Positions 21,336 through 29,503 of a stretch of 31,255 nt of DNA are shown here, in pieces. The notes below the pieces were generated by a model. The model did no database searches. It saw only the letters and a program-made list of their open reading frames with translations, and was not told the origin of the DNA. The stretch is from Lachnospiraceae bacterium. GTDB lineage: Bacteria > Bacillota > Clostridia > Lachnospirales > Lachnospiraceae. How positions within the stretch are numbered: position 1 is the stretch's first letter; the number at the start of each line of letters is the position of its first letter. Location of the stretch: positions 1-31,255 of the forward strand of contig CAAGJU010000297.1 in NCBI GenBank assembly GCA_900770225.1. The letters run 5' to 3'. The position numbers were made by a program, and so were the translations under genes.

Positions 21336-24300
21336 TCACTCATCTGCCCTGATTTTCCCCGCAAACTTCATTGACTTCCATTCACCGGCTTCAAAAGTAA
21401 CTTTTTTATCTTTAGCGAGCACAGTCATCGCATCCTGTGTTTCTTCAAAAGTTCTATGGAACACAATATACTGAACCTTATTATCTCCCATGATTTTAGA
21501 ATAGACTTCACCCTTCTTGTTATTGAAGAGTCCGAGACTGACCCCATGCAGTCTTGCCCCGCGATCAGCTGCTGTTTCTGTTTTGCCTGACACTGGCTGC
21601 ACGCCCATCGCTACGAATGACTTCTCACCGTTCCGTCCCTTTCGAGCATCCGGTATAAACGTCACCGGAGCATCCTTCTCAAGCAGCTTCTGATAATCGG
21701 GAATCTTCATCAGTTCCGTATTGGGAAGGTAATAGTTTATATCATCACTGCCCTTAATTGTCGCATATTGCATCCCGCTAGTCCTGGCGACTCTGATGCC
21801 AAGGCTGATACCGTTCATTCGTCTGCCTTCTGAATTCTCCTGCTGCTTTACCTCCGGCCGATTCTGTCTTATCTCCGACTGGCCTGCCGTTTCCTCTGAT
21901 CGATGAAGTTTTTCCCCTGATTCACTGACCTTTTTCCGGGATTGGTTTGGATCTTCAAACACGACGAGGTCCGGATATTTTTTGCGATACTGCTGAAGAC
22001 AGCGCAGTGTTGTCATAACCACCTCGCTTCCCAGCCCCATGTAGAGTTTTCTGTCCCCGATAATATAAAACGCTTTCCTGGCACGGGTTGCTGCGACATT
22101 TATCATATTCGGCGTGGATACCGCCCATGTGGCAGCTCCCGTACTTCTCTCATCTGCTCCGAGAACCAGAAAAACGATCGGTGCTTCCTTTCCCTGGAAG
22201 GTATGGATAGTGCCGACGATATCATGATCTCTGCGGTAAAAGCCAATGCTTTTCAGATCCTTTTTCAACCTGTATGCCACATTACGAAACGGAGAAATGA
22301 CAAAGACTTCATCACCAGCGTTCGGATTGAGAATATTCGGATGATCCTTTGCCATGGTGCTGATGAGCTGCTTCAGAAACTCGCTCTGTTCCGCGACATA
22401 CTTATCCCGTGCTCTGCCGCCCACATCAAACCAGCCGGCACGTCCAAGACTTTTCTCTTCAGGATTTCCCTGCACCATCAGGTTATTGTAGGACAATTCA
22501 TTCGAGATGGAGAACATGGGATCCGCACAGCGTCGGTGCACCCACAGAGGAATACCGATCCAGGCACTCTTTGTTTTATAGAATCCGTAAGGGCTGACAT
22601 CATCAACCAGTGTCTGCACAGATGCCGTATCCGAAATAAAACGATCATCGACATGGAATCTTTTGCCGAGGAGCGAAAGGATTCCCGGATTTAGAGACAC
22701 CACCGGCGTGATCTGTGCAGGATCACCGACAACCATGACATGTTTTGCACGGGCAATCGCACCAACCGCAGCCTGGGGTACAGCCTGTCCCGCCTCATCG
22801 ACAAACAGATGTCCGATACTGTTTTCGGGCATTTCATGACACATACGGCCGAACGAAGCAAATGTTGAACTGATAACAGGCACGCACAGATTTAACCAGC
22901 TGAAAGCCTGTGGAATAAGCTCCGGACTTTCACTCCACTTTCCCGAATGTCTGTTGTCAAAAATATACTTTGCCGTCTTCAGGATTTCCCTGTTTTCGAA
23001 GAGGAACTGTTTGCGCACCTTCAGAGCGCAGATAAAAAGTCGCGACTGAGCAACACGGTATTTCTTTCCGTACCAGGGATTTGATTTCTGCAGTTCTTCA
23101 TACGGCAGCTTCATGGAAAGTGGCGAAGCATCAGGCTCAAGATGACCGCTCCGTACATTCCTCTGGAGCTTCTTTATCTCATTCTCGGCTTCAAGAAACT
23201 GATCATAGACCCCGGGGTCCGATGTATAGGAAATACTCAGTTCATTCCATGCCAAACCGACTTTGTTGAGAAGATTTTTAATATTCGCCGATCTGCCACC
23301 TTCGAGAGAAAAAAGTCCCCAATACCTGGCGTTCTTCGATGTATTCTCTTTCTCATCCGGCTCAGCCAGAGGATCAATTTCGTTCGCCGTATCAAAAAAA
23401 TAATCGGCCTCTTGCAGTTCCTTTCGGAACATATCATGGATCTTGGTAATCTGAGGTAATTCATCGACGATATTCCTCACGGCACTATTATTCGAGCTTG
23501 CCACCACAATCCCGCGGTCCGCAATCGCAGAAGGCAGGGGTGCAAAGTTGTAAGGTGCTCCGGCCTGAACAGCAACAATACCTGTGGGAAGCTTTCTGTG
23601 CTTCATCACAGCCATCTCATGTGCCTGCTCTGCAATGAGTTCCGCAAAGATGTCTCGAAGCAGCGTTGTCTTTCCTGTCCCCGGAGGACCATTGACAGAA
23701 AGCATCGCACTTCCCGGCTGTCCGATGGCAAGGTTGACTGCTGTCTGCTGCATGAAGGAAAGTGCAAAGTCGGGATTGTCCGGAAAGCGTGCTATCGGAT
23801 AACGTTCGGGTGCAAGAATTCTGCCGAAATTTACCTGCTGCTTCTCATCCCTGGTATCCAGATTGATACGAGGTGCATTCTCAGCATGACCGGCGAGATA
23901 AGCTGCCAGGTTTGCACTGTGCCCGGTCTTTGCTTTTTGAAGATCATCGATAAAAAAGGAGTGAAGATTGGTAAGCTCCGTATGACTGGTGTAATAGCAA
24001 GCCCGGCAATTATCCTCATCGCCGGAATATTCGTCCACAATTTTCGAGATGGCTTCACACATCTGGTCGTCAGAATCGCATCTGTCAAAGAGCTGCTCAC
24101 ACTTTATCTTAAACTCTTCCTCGTCCTTCCGGAATGTATCAACATCAGGAATCACCTGTTTCCTGCGAATGTAGGAGCTCATCGTAACGAACGTATCCTC
24201 TTTATCAAACTGAAGATCCCTGTCAAATACAAGGGCTAAACCGAAACGATAATCGTCGATATTTGCGTCGTCGGTTTCCTTTTTCTCCATTCCCAGCTTA

Positions 24301-24539
24301 TCCCTGAGAACGGACTCAACCTCAGTAAACGGAAAAAGGTCCACATACAAAACATTGTAAGCATACTTTGAAGGATTACTTTGCTGTTTCTGAACCGCTA
24401 TGTTGCGTGCGTTGTCAAAAGCCTCCAGCCAGGTCCCGCTTTCCTTTTTGACAAACTGCTTCTGATTGGGATTGATTGATCCTTCGCTGAGTATCTCTTC
24501 AATGATCCAGGCTTCCAGAATATCTTTTCGTTCGTTCAT
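21336..24539 (-). CDS. superfamily 1 DNA/RNA helicase with OB/cold-shock-like C-terminal repeats
   Basis: A 1067-residue SF1 helicase of the Upf1/Dna2-like AAA type. Walker A is VNGPPGTGKTTLLRD (~282-295), Walker B is LFVDEAGQAVPQ, motif III is VVGDPAQITPV, motif V is GTIHTFQGKEAP, and motif VI is NVAATRARKAFYIIGD. The N-terminal ~260 residues are not recognised and include a CRACYYTS pair of cysteines. After a charged linker, the tail holds two similar ~70-residue units (~910-981 and ~999-1067) of the form G-SLG-...-Y-..I-..-D.I.Y-...-VTF-...-A-.-V, resembling cold-shock/OB nucleic-acid-binding folds. ATG 24539 has AGGGGA upstream. It lies between flavodoxin and endonuclease IV. A repair, RNA-surveillance or defence role is possible; none is demonstrated. 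Confidence 0.88.
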   Translation of the reverse strand: MNERKDILEAWIIEEILSEGSINPNQKQFVKKESGTWLEAFDNARNIAVQKQQSNPSKYAYNVLYVDLFPFTEVESVLRDKLGMEKKETDDANIDDYRFGLALVFDRDLQFDKEDTFVTMSSYIRRKQVIPDVDTFRKDEEEFKIKCEQLFDRCDSDDQMCEAISKIVDEYSGDEDNCRACYYTSHTELTNLHSFFIDDLQKAKTGHSANLAAYLAGHAENAPRINLDTRDEKQQVNFGRILAPERYPIARFPDNPDFALSFMQQTAVNLAIGQPGSAMLSVNGPPGTGKTTLLRDIFAELIAEQAHEMAVMKHRKLPTGIVAVQAGAPYNFAPLPSAIADRGIVVASSNNSAVRNIVDELPQITKIHDMFRKELQEADYFFDTANEIDPLAEPDEKENTSKNARYWGLFSLEGGRSANIKNLLNKVGLAWNELSISYTSDPGVYDQFLEAENEIKKLQRNVRSGHLEPDASPLSMKLPYEELQKSNPWYGKKYRVAQSRLFICALKVRKQFLFENREILKTAKYIFDNRHSGKWSESPELIPQAFSWLNLCVPVISSTFASFGRMCHEMPENSIGHLFVDEAGQAVPQAAVGAIARAKHVMVVGDPAQITPVVSLNPGILSLLGKRFHVDDRFISDTASVQTLVDDVSPYGFYKTKSAWIGIPLWVHRRCADPMFSISNELSYNNLMVQGNPEEKSLGRAGWFDVGGRARDKYVAEQSEFLKQLISTMAKDHPNILNPNAGDEVFVISPFRNVAYRLKKDLKSIGFYRRDHDIVGTIHTFQGKEAPIVFLVLGADERSTGAATWAVSTPNMINVAATRARKAFYIIGDRKLYMGLGSEVVMTTLRCLQQYRKKYPDLVVFEDPNQSRKKVSESGEKLHRSEETAGQSEIRQNRPEVKQQENSEGRRMNGISLGIRVARTSGMQYATIKGSDDINYYLPNTELMKIPDYQKLLEKDAPVTFIPDARKGRNGEKSFVAMGVQPVSGKTETAADRGARLHGVSLGLFNNKKGEVYSKIMGDNKVQYIVFHRTFEETQDAMTVLAKDKKVTFEAGEWKSMKFAGKIRADE

Positions 24540-24615
24540 GATTCTTTTTCCCCTGTAATGCTCTGCCATTTTCTGCCGGCTATTGATTGTACTGCTTTCC
24601 TTTCTATACATTTAC

Positions 24616-25020
24616 TTATGCATGAATCCCTGCATATTTCCGGGCAAACGCCGCAGCTTCTTCCAGCTGCTTCTGACTTGCCCTGTTCTTGATATAGAAA
24701 GCTTCCTGCTCCACCGGAATTCCCTTTGATTCCAGCGCTTTCCGGATCAGGTCGATGCTGTGCTTCGAAATCCACGATGTGGAAAAAATCACAGCCTTGC
24801 CGACCTGTCCGGCAGAAAGTGTTGCCAAATAATCTTTCAGATGTTTGTCCAGCCCGTAAGCATACAGGGCTCCCCCAATAAAGAGGACATCTGCTTTTTC
24901 TTTCAGTGCTGCCTCCGGCTGGTCCACGGAAATCGCCCCGACTCCCAGCGCATCTGCCATGGCGTCTGCCACCAGTTTTGTATTGCCGGATCTTGAATAA
25001 TATCTGACTGCTGTTTTCAT
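24616..25020 (-). CDS. flavodoxin-like protein
   Basis: A 134-residue flavodoxin-fold protein. The FMN-phosphate loop is visible at the N-terminus (VRYYSRSGNTKLVADAMAD), followed by ADVLFIGGALYAYGLDKHLK, typical of the flavodoxin/flavin-dependent oxidoreductase family, and GKAVIFSTSWISKHS. It should carry electrons or act as a small flavin oxidoreductase in the cytoplasm. ATG 25020 has AAAGGATG upstream. The helicase gene follows on the same strand after 76 bp; a functional link between them is not evident. Confidence 0.88.
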   Translation of the reverse strand: MKTAVRYYSRSGNTKLVADAMADALGVGAISVDQPEAALKEKADVLFIGGALYAYGLDKHLKDYLATLSAGQVGKAVIFSTSWISKHSIDLIRKALESKGIPVEQEAFYIKNRASQKQLEEAAAFARKYAGIHA

Positions 25021-25193
25021 TTTATATCATCCTTTCTCTGAGCATCTGCTTCAGAATCTCTCATACACTTCAGGATTTCTCACAGGCTTCAATCTCATAA
25101 ACTCCAATAAAAATATTATACCCTCTTCATGTCTGAACAGTGACTTCGTTTATATTCAGATCGATAATTGAAATATTGTACTTATTATATGGC
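25021..25193. other. intergenic region upstream of flavodoxin gene
   Basis: This AT-rich gap lies between the flavodoxin start and the tRNA terminator. It must carry the flavodoxin promoter on the minus strand, but no clear -35/-10 pair was found. Nothing else is visible. Confidence 0.35.
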
Positions 25194-25237
25194 AAAAAAA
25201 ATCCCTGAAATCCTTTTCAAAAGGACTTCAGGGGATT
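25194..25237 (-). terminator. terminator of tRNA-Leu gene
   Basis: On the minus strand a long stem (ATCCCCTGAAGTCC paired with GGATTTCAGGGAT, with minor mismatches) is followed by seven T residues (25200-25194). It begins 8 bp after the tRNA. Confidence 0.85.
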
Positions 25238-25244
25238 CATCTCA

Positions 25245-25328
25245 TGCAGGGAGCGGGACTTGAACCCGCATGACATTGCTGTCACAGGCACCTGAAGCCT
25301 GCGCGTCTACCAATTCCGCCATTCCTGC
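25245..25328 (-). tRNA. tRNA-Leu (anticodon CAG)
   Basis: The minus strand folds as a class II tRNA. The acceptor is GCAGGAA/TCCCTGC with discriminator A, and the D-arm region reads GGCGGAATTGGTAGACGC. The anticodon stem CAGGC/GCCTG encloses TTCAGGT (anticodon CAG, reading CUG). A long variable arm TGACA-GCAA-TGTCA and the T-arm with GTTCAAGTC complete it. CCA is not encoded. One A-C mismatch is present at the sixth acceptor pair. It has its own promoter and terminator. Confidence 0.93.
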
Positions 25329-25335
25329 AATTGTC

Positions 25336-25362
25336 TGTTGCGATTGCTTTATCGTCGCAACA
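25336..25362. repeat. inverted repeat in tRNA-Leu leader
   Basis: TGTTGCGA (25336-25343) and TCGCAACA (25355-25362) form a perfect 8-bp dyad between the tRNA promoter and its 5' end. It may be a processing hairpin in the precursor. Confidence 0.45.
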
Positions 25363-25367
25363 AGCGT

Positions 25368-25396
25368 ATATTATCAAATACAACGACATATGTCAA
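25368..25396 (-). promoter_or_regulatory. promoter of tRNA-Leu
   Basis: On the minus strand TTGACA (25396-25391) and TAATAT (25373-25368) are separated by 17 bp, a near-consensus sigma-A promoter about 40 bp upstream of the tRNA 5' end. Confidence 0.8.
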
Positions 25397-25409
25397 CGTT
25401 TTTTTATTT

Positions 25410-25449
25410 TTCCCTTGAAACACCGTTCCCTCCCGTTCCCTTGAAACAC
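25410..25449. repeat. 14-bp direct repeat TTCCCTTGAAACAC
   Basis: Exact copies lie at 25410-25423 and 25436-25449 (26-bp period), in the AT-rich gap between the tRNA promoter and hicA. No function is evident. Confidence 0.5.
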
Positions 25450-25607
25450 TACTGAGTATTCTTGCTGCATTATCAATCTTCTTTTCTTTTCCACCATCTC
25501 TTTCCAGGTAACCAGGAAATAATTTCATCAAAAAGCTCATCTTCCAATGTTGCGATTTTTTTTTTATTTTTAGCATTGTTTCATTGTGTAACTTTGTGTA
25601 TTAGTTG

Positions 25608-25636
25608 TTGTCGTGGTGTGTAATATTGTGTATAAT
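25608..25636 (+). promoter_or_regulatory. hicAB promoter/operator region
   Basis: TTGTCG (25608-25613) and a perfect TATAAT (25631-25636) are 17 bp apart. TTGTGTA occurs three times nearby (25584, 25594, 25627), which may form the HicB operator. The predicted transcription start (~25643) falls in or right after the AAAGGAGG at 25637-25644, so the leader would be unusually short. Confidence 0.6.
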
Positions 25637-25649
25637 AAAGGAGGCAGAA

Positions 25650-25838
25650 ATGGCACCGCATGACAAAGCAATCAAAGCATTACGAGCAGCCGGCTATCAA
25701 TTTGCTCGTCATGGCAGAAATCATGATCAATACCGCAATCCAGCACTTAGAAAAACCATCCCTCTGAAACGTCACGATTTTGACGAAAACGACTTACAAT
25801 ACATCATGAAAGAAATCAGGCTCAACCAAGAACGCTGA
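25650..25838 (+). CDS. hicA: HicA-type mRNA interferase toxin
   Basis: A 62-residue HicA/YcfA-type toxin with a dsRNA-binding-like fold, which cleaves mRNA in an unregulated state. The family pattern is KALRAAGYQFARHGRNHDQY, with the catalytic His in the GRNHDQY segment (where GSHH is usual), then a KTIPLKRHDFDENDLQYIMK end, matching the normal C-terminal helix. ATG 25650 has AAAGGAGG upstream; the longer frame to 25605 would start inside the promoter. The hicB antitoxin gene starts 25 bp after its stop, giving the usual toxin-first order of HicAB. Confidence 0.9.
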   Translation: MAPHDKAIKALRAAGYQFARHGRNHDQYRNPALRKTIPLKRHDFDENDLQYIMKEIRLNQER

Positions 25839-25863
25839 AAAGACCAAACGGAAAGGATCCAAT

Positions 25864-26259
25864 ATGAAATATATTTACACGGCAACATTCACACCATCTG
25901 AAGATGGTAATAAATTCTACGCCCGTGTCCCTGATCTACCTGGGTGCATCACAACAGGCAGCAGTCTCGGCGACGCTATTGATCAGATCACTGATGCTGC
26001 AAGCGGATGGCTTGTCGTAGCCGAAGATAATGGAGACTCAATTAACCCGCCCACACCGCAGGATCAGATCAAAGTCCCGGAAGGCACGCTGAAATCTCTG
26101 ATTCAAATCGATACCTTGAAATATCGCGCACAGACGGATACCCGTTCCGTTCGAAAAAACGTTTCTCTGCCAGCATGGATGTCCGCCATGGCCGATAAAT
26201 ATCACATCAACTGTTCTCAGGTTCTGCAGGAGGGTCTGCTGCATCGGTTGAGCCGATAA
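25864..26259 (+). CDS. hicB: HicB-type antitoxin
   Basis: A 131-residue HicB antitoxin. The N-terminal partial RNase-H-like fold has the signature YTATFTPSEDGNKFYARVPD followed by LPGCITTGSSLGDAIDQITD. The C-terminal part (KNVSLPAWMSAMADKYHINC) looks like a ribbon-helix-helix DNA-binding end, so it should repress its own operon as well as neutralise HicA. AAAGGA precedes ATG 25864. The hairpin at 26305 ends the operon. Confidence 0.92.
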   Translation: MKYIYTATFTPSEDGNKFYARVPDLPGCITTGSSLGDAIDQITDAASGWLVVAEDNGDSINPPTPQDQIKVPEGTLKSLIQIDTLKYRAQTDTRSVRKNVSLPAWMSAMADKYHINCSQVLQEGLLHRLSR

Positions 26260-26304
26260 CCTGCAACTTTTAGCAGCATGCATCACCATTTTTCACCTGA
26301 TCCC

Positions 26305-26340
26305 GACCCCTGACAGATATTCTCTGATTCTGTCAGGGTC
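26305..26340. terminator. hairpin terminator between hicB and membrane protein gene
   Basis: GACCCCTGACAGA (26305-26317) pairs with TCTGTCAGGGTC (26329-26340) with one bulged C. It lies between two convergent genes and probably ends both; the T-tract is weak on both sides. Confidence 0.6.
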
Positions 26341-26342
26341 CG

Positions 26343-28445
26343 TTATTTCAGATGATAGATAAAATACTTCACCGGGCCTTCCCGATAAACTACTTCATAG
26401 TCAATGCCATATTTTTCCAGAATGCCGCTCTCATCCTTCTGCGTCAGAATGTAGGTGATACCGAGCGTTTCCAGTTTGTCCGGTGAGATCTTCAGCAGCA
26501 GTGAATCCGCAGCGGGGTTGGATATCTCCGTGTCTCCCGTGGTAAATTTCCAGTTCTGATTGGCATAGCGGTTATACTCGTTCTTATGCGCTCCCTCCCG
26601 ATCAAGGATCGCCCATTTATCCCAGTCCGGTGTGAAATTCGTCGCCGAGAGCACGCGCGCACCGTTTGCCGCAGCCACATTGGACAGCCCGTTATTTTTG
26701 ACATCGATGACAGCCCATGAGGCATCAGGATCAGAGGCTGCGATCCGGGCCACCGCCTGCTCTACCGGATGCCCGGTCAGACCGCCGGTGCCCCGGTGCA
26801 GCGGATTGACCAGAGCCCCCGCAAAAACGGCAATCGCCGTGAGCAGAACGATCGTCATATGTCTGCGCATCAGCAGGGCACAGAGCAGGGCAACGGTGAT
26901 GCCGCCGATAACTGCCAGATAGTAGTAGATCGATTTGAAGGCCAGGTCATCTTCCGATACGGTCAGCATATAAACAAACCCGTATGCGATCGGCCATACG
27001 ATTTTTTCCCATGTGCGGAGAATATCCCCGTGTTTCCAGAGCACGTAAATACTCCAGATGGAGAAAAATGCAGCCAGCCATCCGTAAACGAGTTCCATCC
27101 TGTATGCATAGCTCAGCAGCGTCACCTTCGCCAGCCATTCCGGAAATCCCACAACCATGAAGATGATATCCACTGCCAGGAGGCAGAACATCACCAGTCC
27201 TACGATTGCCTCACGGTCGCCCTTCCTGCGCAGACTTATAAAAATATGCGGGAACAGCACCATGAAAAGAGGGCCGAAATGAAGGAAATCTGATTCCTCC
27301 GGACAGTTGTTCTGCAGATTATCCAGTGTGAAAAGAAGGCATTTAGGGTTTGTAAAAAGATTGGCAAAGCCACTGGTACCGCCGAGACTTATACGTTTGC
27401 CGGGGTATGCCGTGTTCATCTCGTCGCGGATGTCACCCAGTGAGATCAGAATGCCGTGTCCAACGATCACAGCGGTGATAACCAGAGGTATGGCCAGCCG
27501 GTACCACTCCCGCTTCGTCAGCGTAATCTCACTCCGGTCACGCACAAGACATGCTATACTGAGAATCAGCACCGTCCATCCGGCCGGCACCTGACATCCC
27601 GGATACAGAGAGAGCGCAAACCCTGACAGGACCAGTCCGGTCAGGACAGCTGTCAGCCATTTCATCCATTTTTTATCAGCCGTGAAGAGATGGTAGATCA
27701 GCGCAAACAGCCCCATGGAATAGACAAATACCGTCGTGATATGCGGCAGGAACCACCACTGCGCCGCCGGCGAAAAGCCGATCAGCATCATGCCGGCGAA
27801 GGAGATCCACCTGTTCTTCCGCGTGATGATCAGGCACATCTCGAACGCTGACATGAACAGCAGGATCATCATCATGCACCAGTACCAGGAAAGACCGATC
27901 TCATTGCCGAACAGCAGATAGCCCCAGCTGAACGGCTTCGCCAGCACCGTGATATCCTTCACCGGCGCGAAGTAATCGATGATCATGTTCAGACTGCCGT
28001 AGCTCATCCGCGAGCTCTCGACGCCGAAATCATTATAATACTGCGAGAAATACGTCGGTGTCTGCACCGCGTATTCATCCGAGCGGATCTGTCTGTCTCT
28101 GCCCCATGTCGTATGCTGCGCACGCACACCGTCTCCGATGGTGACATCATAACTTCCCATGGAGGAGCCGTTGAGCCGCAGGATCACACAGCAGACAAAA
28201 ATAATGCCGGCAATTAGCCAGCGGTATCGGTAAATAAAATCAGCGACCTTCTCAGTCTGTTTCGGAAAAACGCACCACAGGATACAGCAGACGGCCGCCG
28301 CGAACGGAAGCCGGATAAACCAGGCATTCTGCTCGAACTTACTGTAATAAAACAGGGCTATGGTAAACGTGCAAACAGCAATCATCAGCGCCGTGAAAAG
28401 CCGCACCATCCTGTCGTGTCTGTCTTCACTGTTCTGCAACACCAT
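26343..28445 (-). CDS. large polytopic membrane protein (GT-C/YfhO-like)
   Basis: A 700-residue integral membrane protein. About 12 hydrophobic helices run from residue ~15 to ~540 (for example MVRLFTALMIAVCTFTIALF, WISFAGMMLIGFSP, LVITAVIVGHGILISL). A long extracytoplasmic loop follows helix 3, with RSDEYAVQTPTYFSQYYNDF, a sequence resembling the acidic loop of GT-C enzymes. The C-terminal ~150 residues are soluble. This architecture is that of lipid-sugar-dependent glycosyltransferases or YfhO-like envelope proteins; the substrate is unknown. ATG 28445 has GGAG 8 bp upstream; the longer frame to 28502 lies in tandem repeats. It follows the flavin reductase gene with the repeat-containing spacer between. 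Confidence 0.85.
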   Translation of the reverse strand: MVLQNSEDRHDRMVRLFTALMIAVCTFTIALFYYSKFEQNAWFIRLPFAAAVCCILWCVFPKQTEKVADFIYRYRWLIAGIIFVCCVILRLNGSSMGSYDVTIGDGVRAQHTTWGRDRQIRSDEYAVQTPTYFSQYYNDFGVESSRMSYGSLNMIIDYFAPVKDITVLAKPFSWGYLLFGNEIGLSWYWCMMMILLFMSAFEMCLIITRKNRWISFAGMMLIGFSPAAQWWFLPHITTVFVYSMGLFALIYHLFTADKKWMKWLTAVLTGLVLSGFALSLYPGCQVPAGWTVLILSIACLVRDRSEITLTKREWYRLAIPLVITAVIVGHGILISLGDIRDEMNTAYPGKRISLGGTSGFANLFTNPKCLLFTLDNLQNNCPEESDFLHFGPLFMVLFPHIFISLRRKGDREAIVGLVMFCLLAVDIIFMVVGFPEWLAKVTLLSYAYRMELVYGWLAAFFSIWSIYVLWKHGDILRTWEKIVWPIAYGFVYMLTVSEDDLAFKSIYYYLAVIGGITVALLCALLMRRHMTIVLLTAIAVFAGALVNPLHRGTGGLTGHPVEQAVARIAASDPDASWAVIDVKNNGLSNVAAANGARVLSATNFTPDWDKWAILDREGAHKNEYNRYANQNWKFTTGDTEISNPAADSLLLKISPDKLETLGITYILTQKDESGILEKYGIDYEVVYREGPVKYFIYHLK

Positions 28446-28470
28446 ATAAAATCTCCATTTCACGCTGCGA

Positions 28471-28646
28471 TGTCCGGCAGCTTCCTGCCCCCGGATCCGC
28501 ACTCTTATTTACTGATTTTCTTTGTCCCCCAATATCCGGCAGTTGCCTGCGCAGGCACAATCCGTAAAATTTCCGTTTCACTCAGCCGTATCCGGCATTT
28601 GCCCGCCTCCGGAACCGCACTCTGTAAAATCTCCGCCTTGCTCAGC
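28471..28646. repeat. three ~59-bp degenerate tandem repeats
   Basis: Units begin at about 28471, 28533 and 28589, each opening with TRTCCGGCA and containing a TTGCC/TTCC-TGC-type segment, CCGCACTC and a TAAAAT(C/T)TCC block. TAAAATCTCC, which on the minus strand is the GGAGATTTTA binding-site region of the membrane protein gene, occurs at 28447-28456 and 28625-28634, with a TAAAATTTCC variant at 28565-28574. The repeats fill the gap between flavin reductase and membrane protein and reach the end of the reductase gene. Confidence 0.6.
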
Positions 28647-29229
28647 GGCGGCGCTTCCTGACGGAATAACCGAATGAGCCGAGCATCTCGCCCAGAGCAA
28701 AGTATTTACCGTGGCTGTAGGCGACAAGCCCCGCCCGCTCCAGATGGAAACGACCGGCCTCATCCATATACTTCCTGTCCGCATCCACGGCGACCACTTC
28801 TGCCAGAAACATATCATGGCTTCCGAGTTCCAGGATCTGCCGCACGCTGCACTCAATATTGACCGGGGACTCCACGAGCAGCGGTGCGGAGACAAGGGTG
28901 CTCTTTCCCGCTGTGAGTCCGCAGTCCGCCAGTTTGTCGGTATCCCTTCCGGATCTTACACCGCAGTAATCCGCTGCACGGACAAGTTTCCTGTTCACCA
29001 GATTGATAACGAACGCACCGGTATCCCGGATGATGTCGTGGGAATATCTGGATTTGCGGATCGAGATCGATACCATCGGCGGATCCGAGCATACGGTTCC
29101 CGCCCACGCAATGGTCAGGGCATTCGGCTTCCCGTCCCTGTCGGCACAGCTCACCAGAACTGCCGGTACGGGGTAGAGCATGTTGCCGGGTTTTTCAAAT
29201 GTCATTTTTCCGCTGTCATCGCGCATCAT
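28642..29229 (-). CDS. flavin reductase family protein
   Basis: A split-barrel FMN-binding protein of the flavin reductase-like family. Characteristic segments are PGNMLYPVPAVLVSCADRDG, NALTIAWAGTVCSDPPMVSI, SIRKSRYSHDII, TGAFVINLVNR, and the end AYSHGKYFALGEMLGSFGYS. Such proteins reduce flavins or act as flavoredoxins in anaerobes. I favour the start at 29229; ATG 29271 (AGGGGA about 12 bp upstream) and ATG 29205 are alternatives and cannot be decided by sequence alone. It lies downstream of galT on the same strand but 275 bp away, so it is probably transcribed separately. Confidence 0.9.
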   Translation of the reverse strand: MMRDDSGKMTFEKPGNMLYPVPAVLVSCADRDGKPNALTIAWAGTVCSDPPMVSISIRKSRYSHDIIRDTGAFVINLVNRKLVRAADYCGVRSGRDTDKLADCGLTAGKSTLVSAPLLVESPVNIECSVRQILELGSHDMFLAEVVAVDADRKYMDEAGRFHLERAGLVAYSHGKYFALGEMLGSFGYSVRKRRR

Positions 29230-29344
29230 GTTCTTCTCAGTCCGTCCACCGTCACTGCGCACAGATTTCATCCCAGTCCGTTTCCCCTGTCATCTCACCT
29301 GCGGAGTCATTGTTTACACATCCCGGAACCTCCGGACACTCATT

Positions 29345-29360
29345 TGTTCTTTCCAGAACA
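29345..29360. promoter_or_regulatory. operator-like dyad upstream of flavin reductase
   Basis: TGTTCT-TTCC-AGAACA is a perfect 6-bp dyad, 116 bp upstream of the favoured flavin reductase start, suggesting a repressor site. CCCCGGAACTT and CCCGGAACCTCC occur beside it. Confidence 0.35.
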
Positions 29361-29403
29361 TGTACAAACTCCCCGGAACTTCTTTATTCTACCCTGAAGT
29401 ATG

Positions 29404-29460
29404 ATGCTTATCGCATATCAGCTGTCGTATATCCCGCTGTACTTTGTCTGCGATATGCAT
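29404..29460. repeat. inverted repeat after galT
   Basis: ATGCTTATCGCA (29404-29415) pairs with TGCGATATGCAT (29449-29460) with one mismatch. It lies 44 bp beyond the galT stop and could be part of its transcript end, though no T-tract follows on the minus strand. Confidence 0.45.
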
Positions 29461-29503
29461 CTCTTTTACTTTTGTATATATTTGCTGGTTTTTGAATTAC
29501 CGG

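Noticed and set aside
25494..25570. Short minus-strand peptide (ELFDEIISWLPGKRWWKRKED) in the tRNA-hicA gap
   Set aside because: It looks protein-like, but the frame has only a TTG as possible start, no binding site, and lies beside a poly-A run; it may be a remnant of a lost gene.
25245..26340. tRNA-Leu as integration site for a hicAB-bearing island
   Set aside because: No integrase gene and no repeat of the tRNA 3' end was seen downstream.
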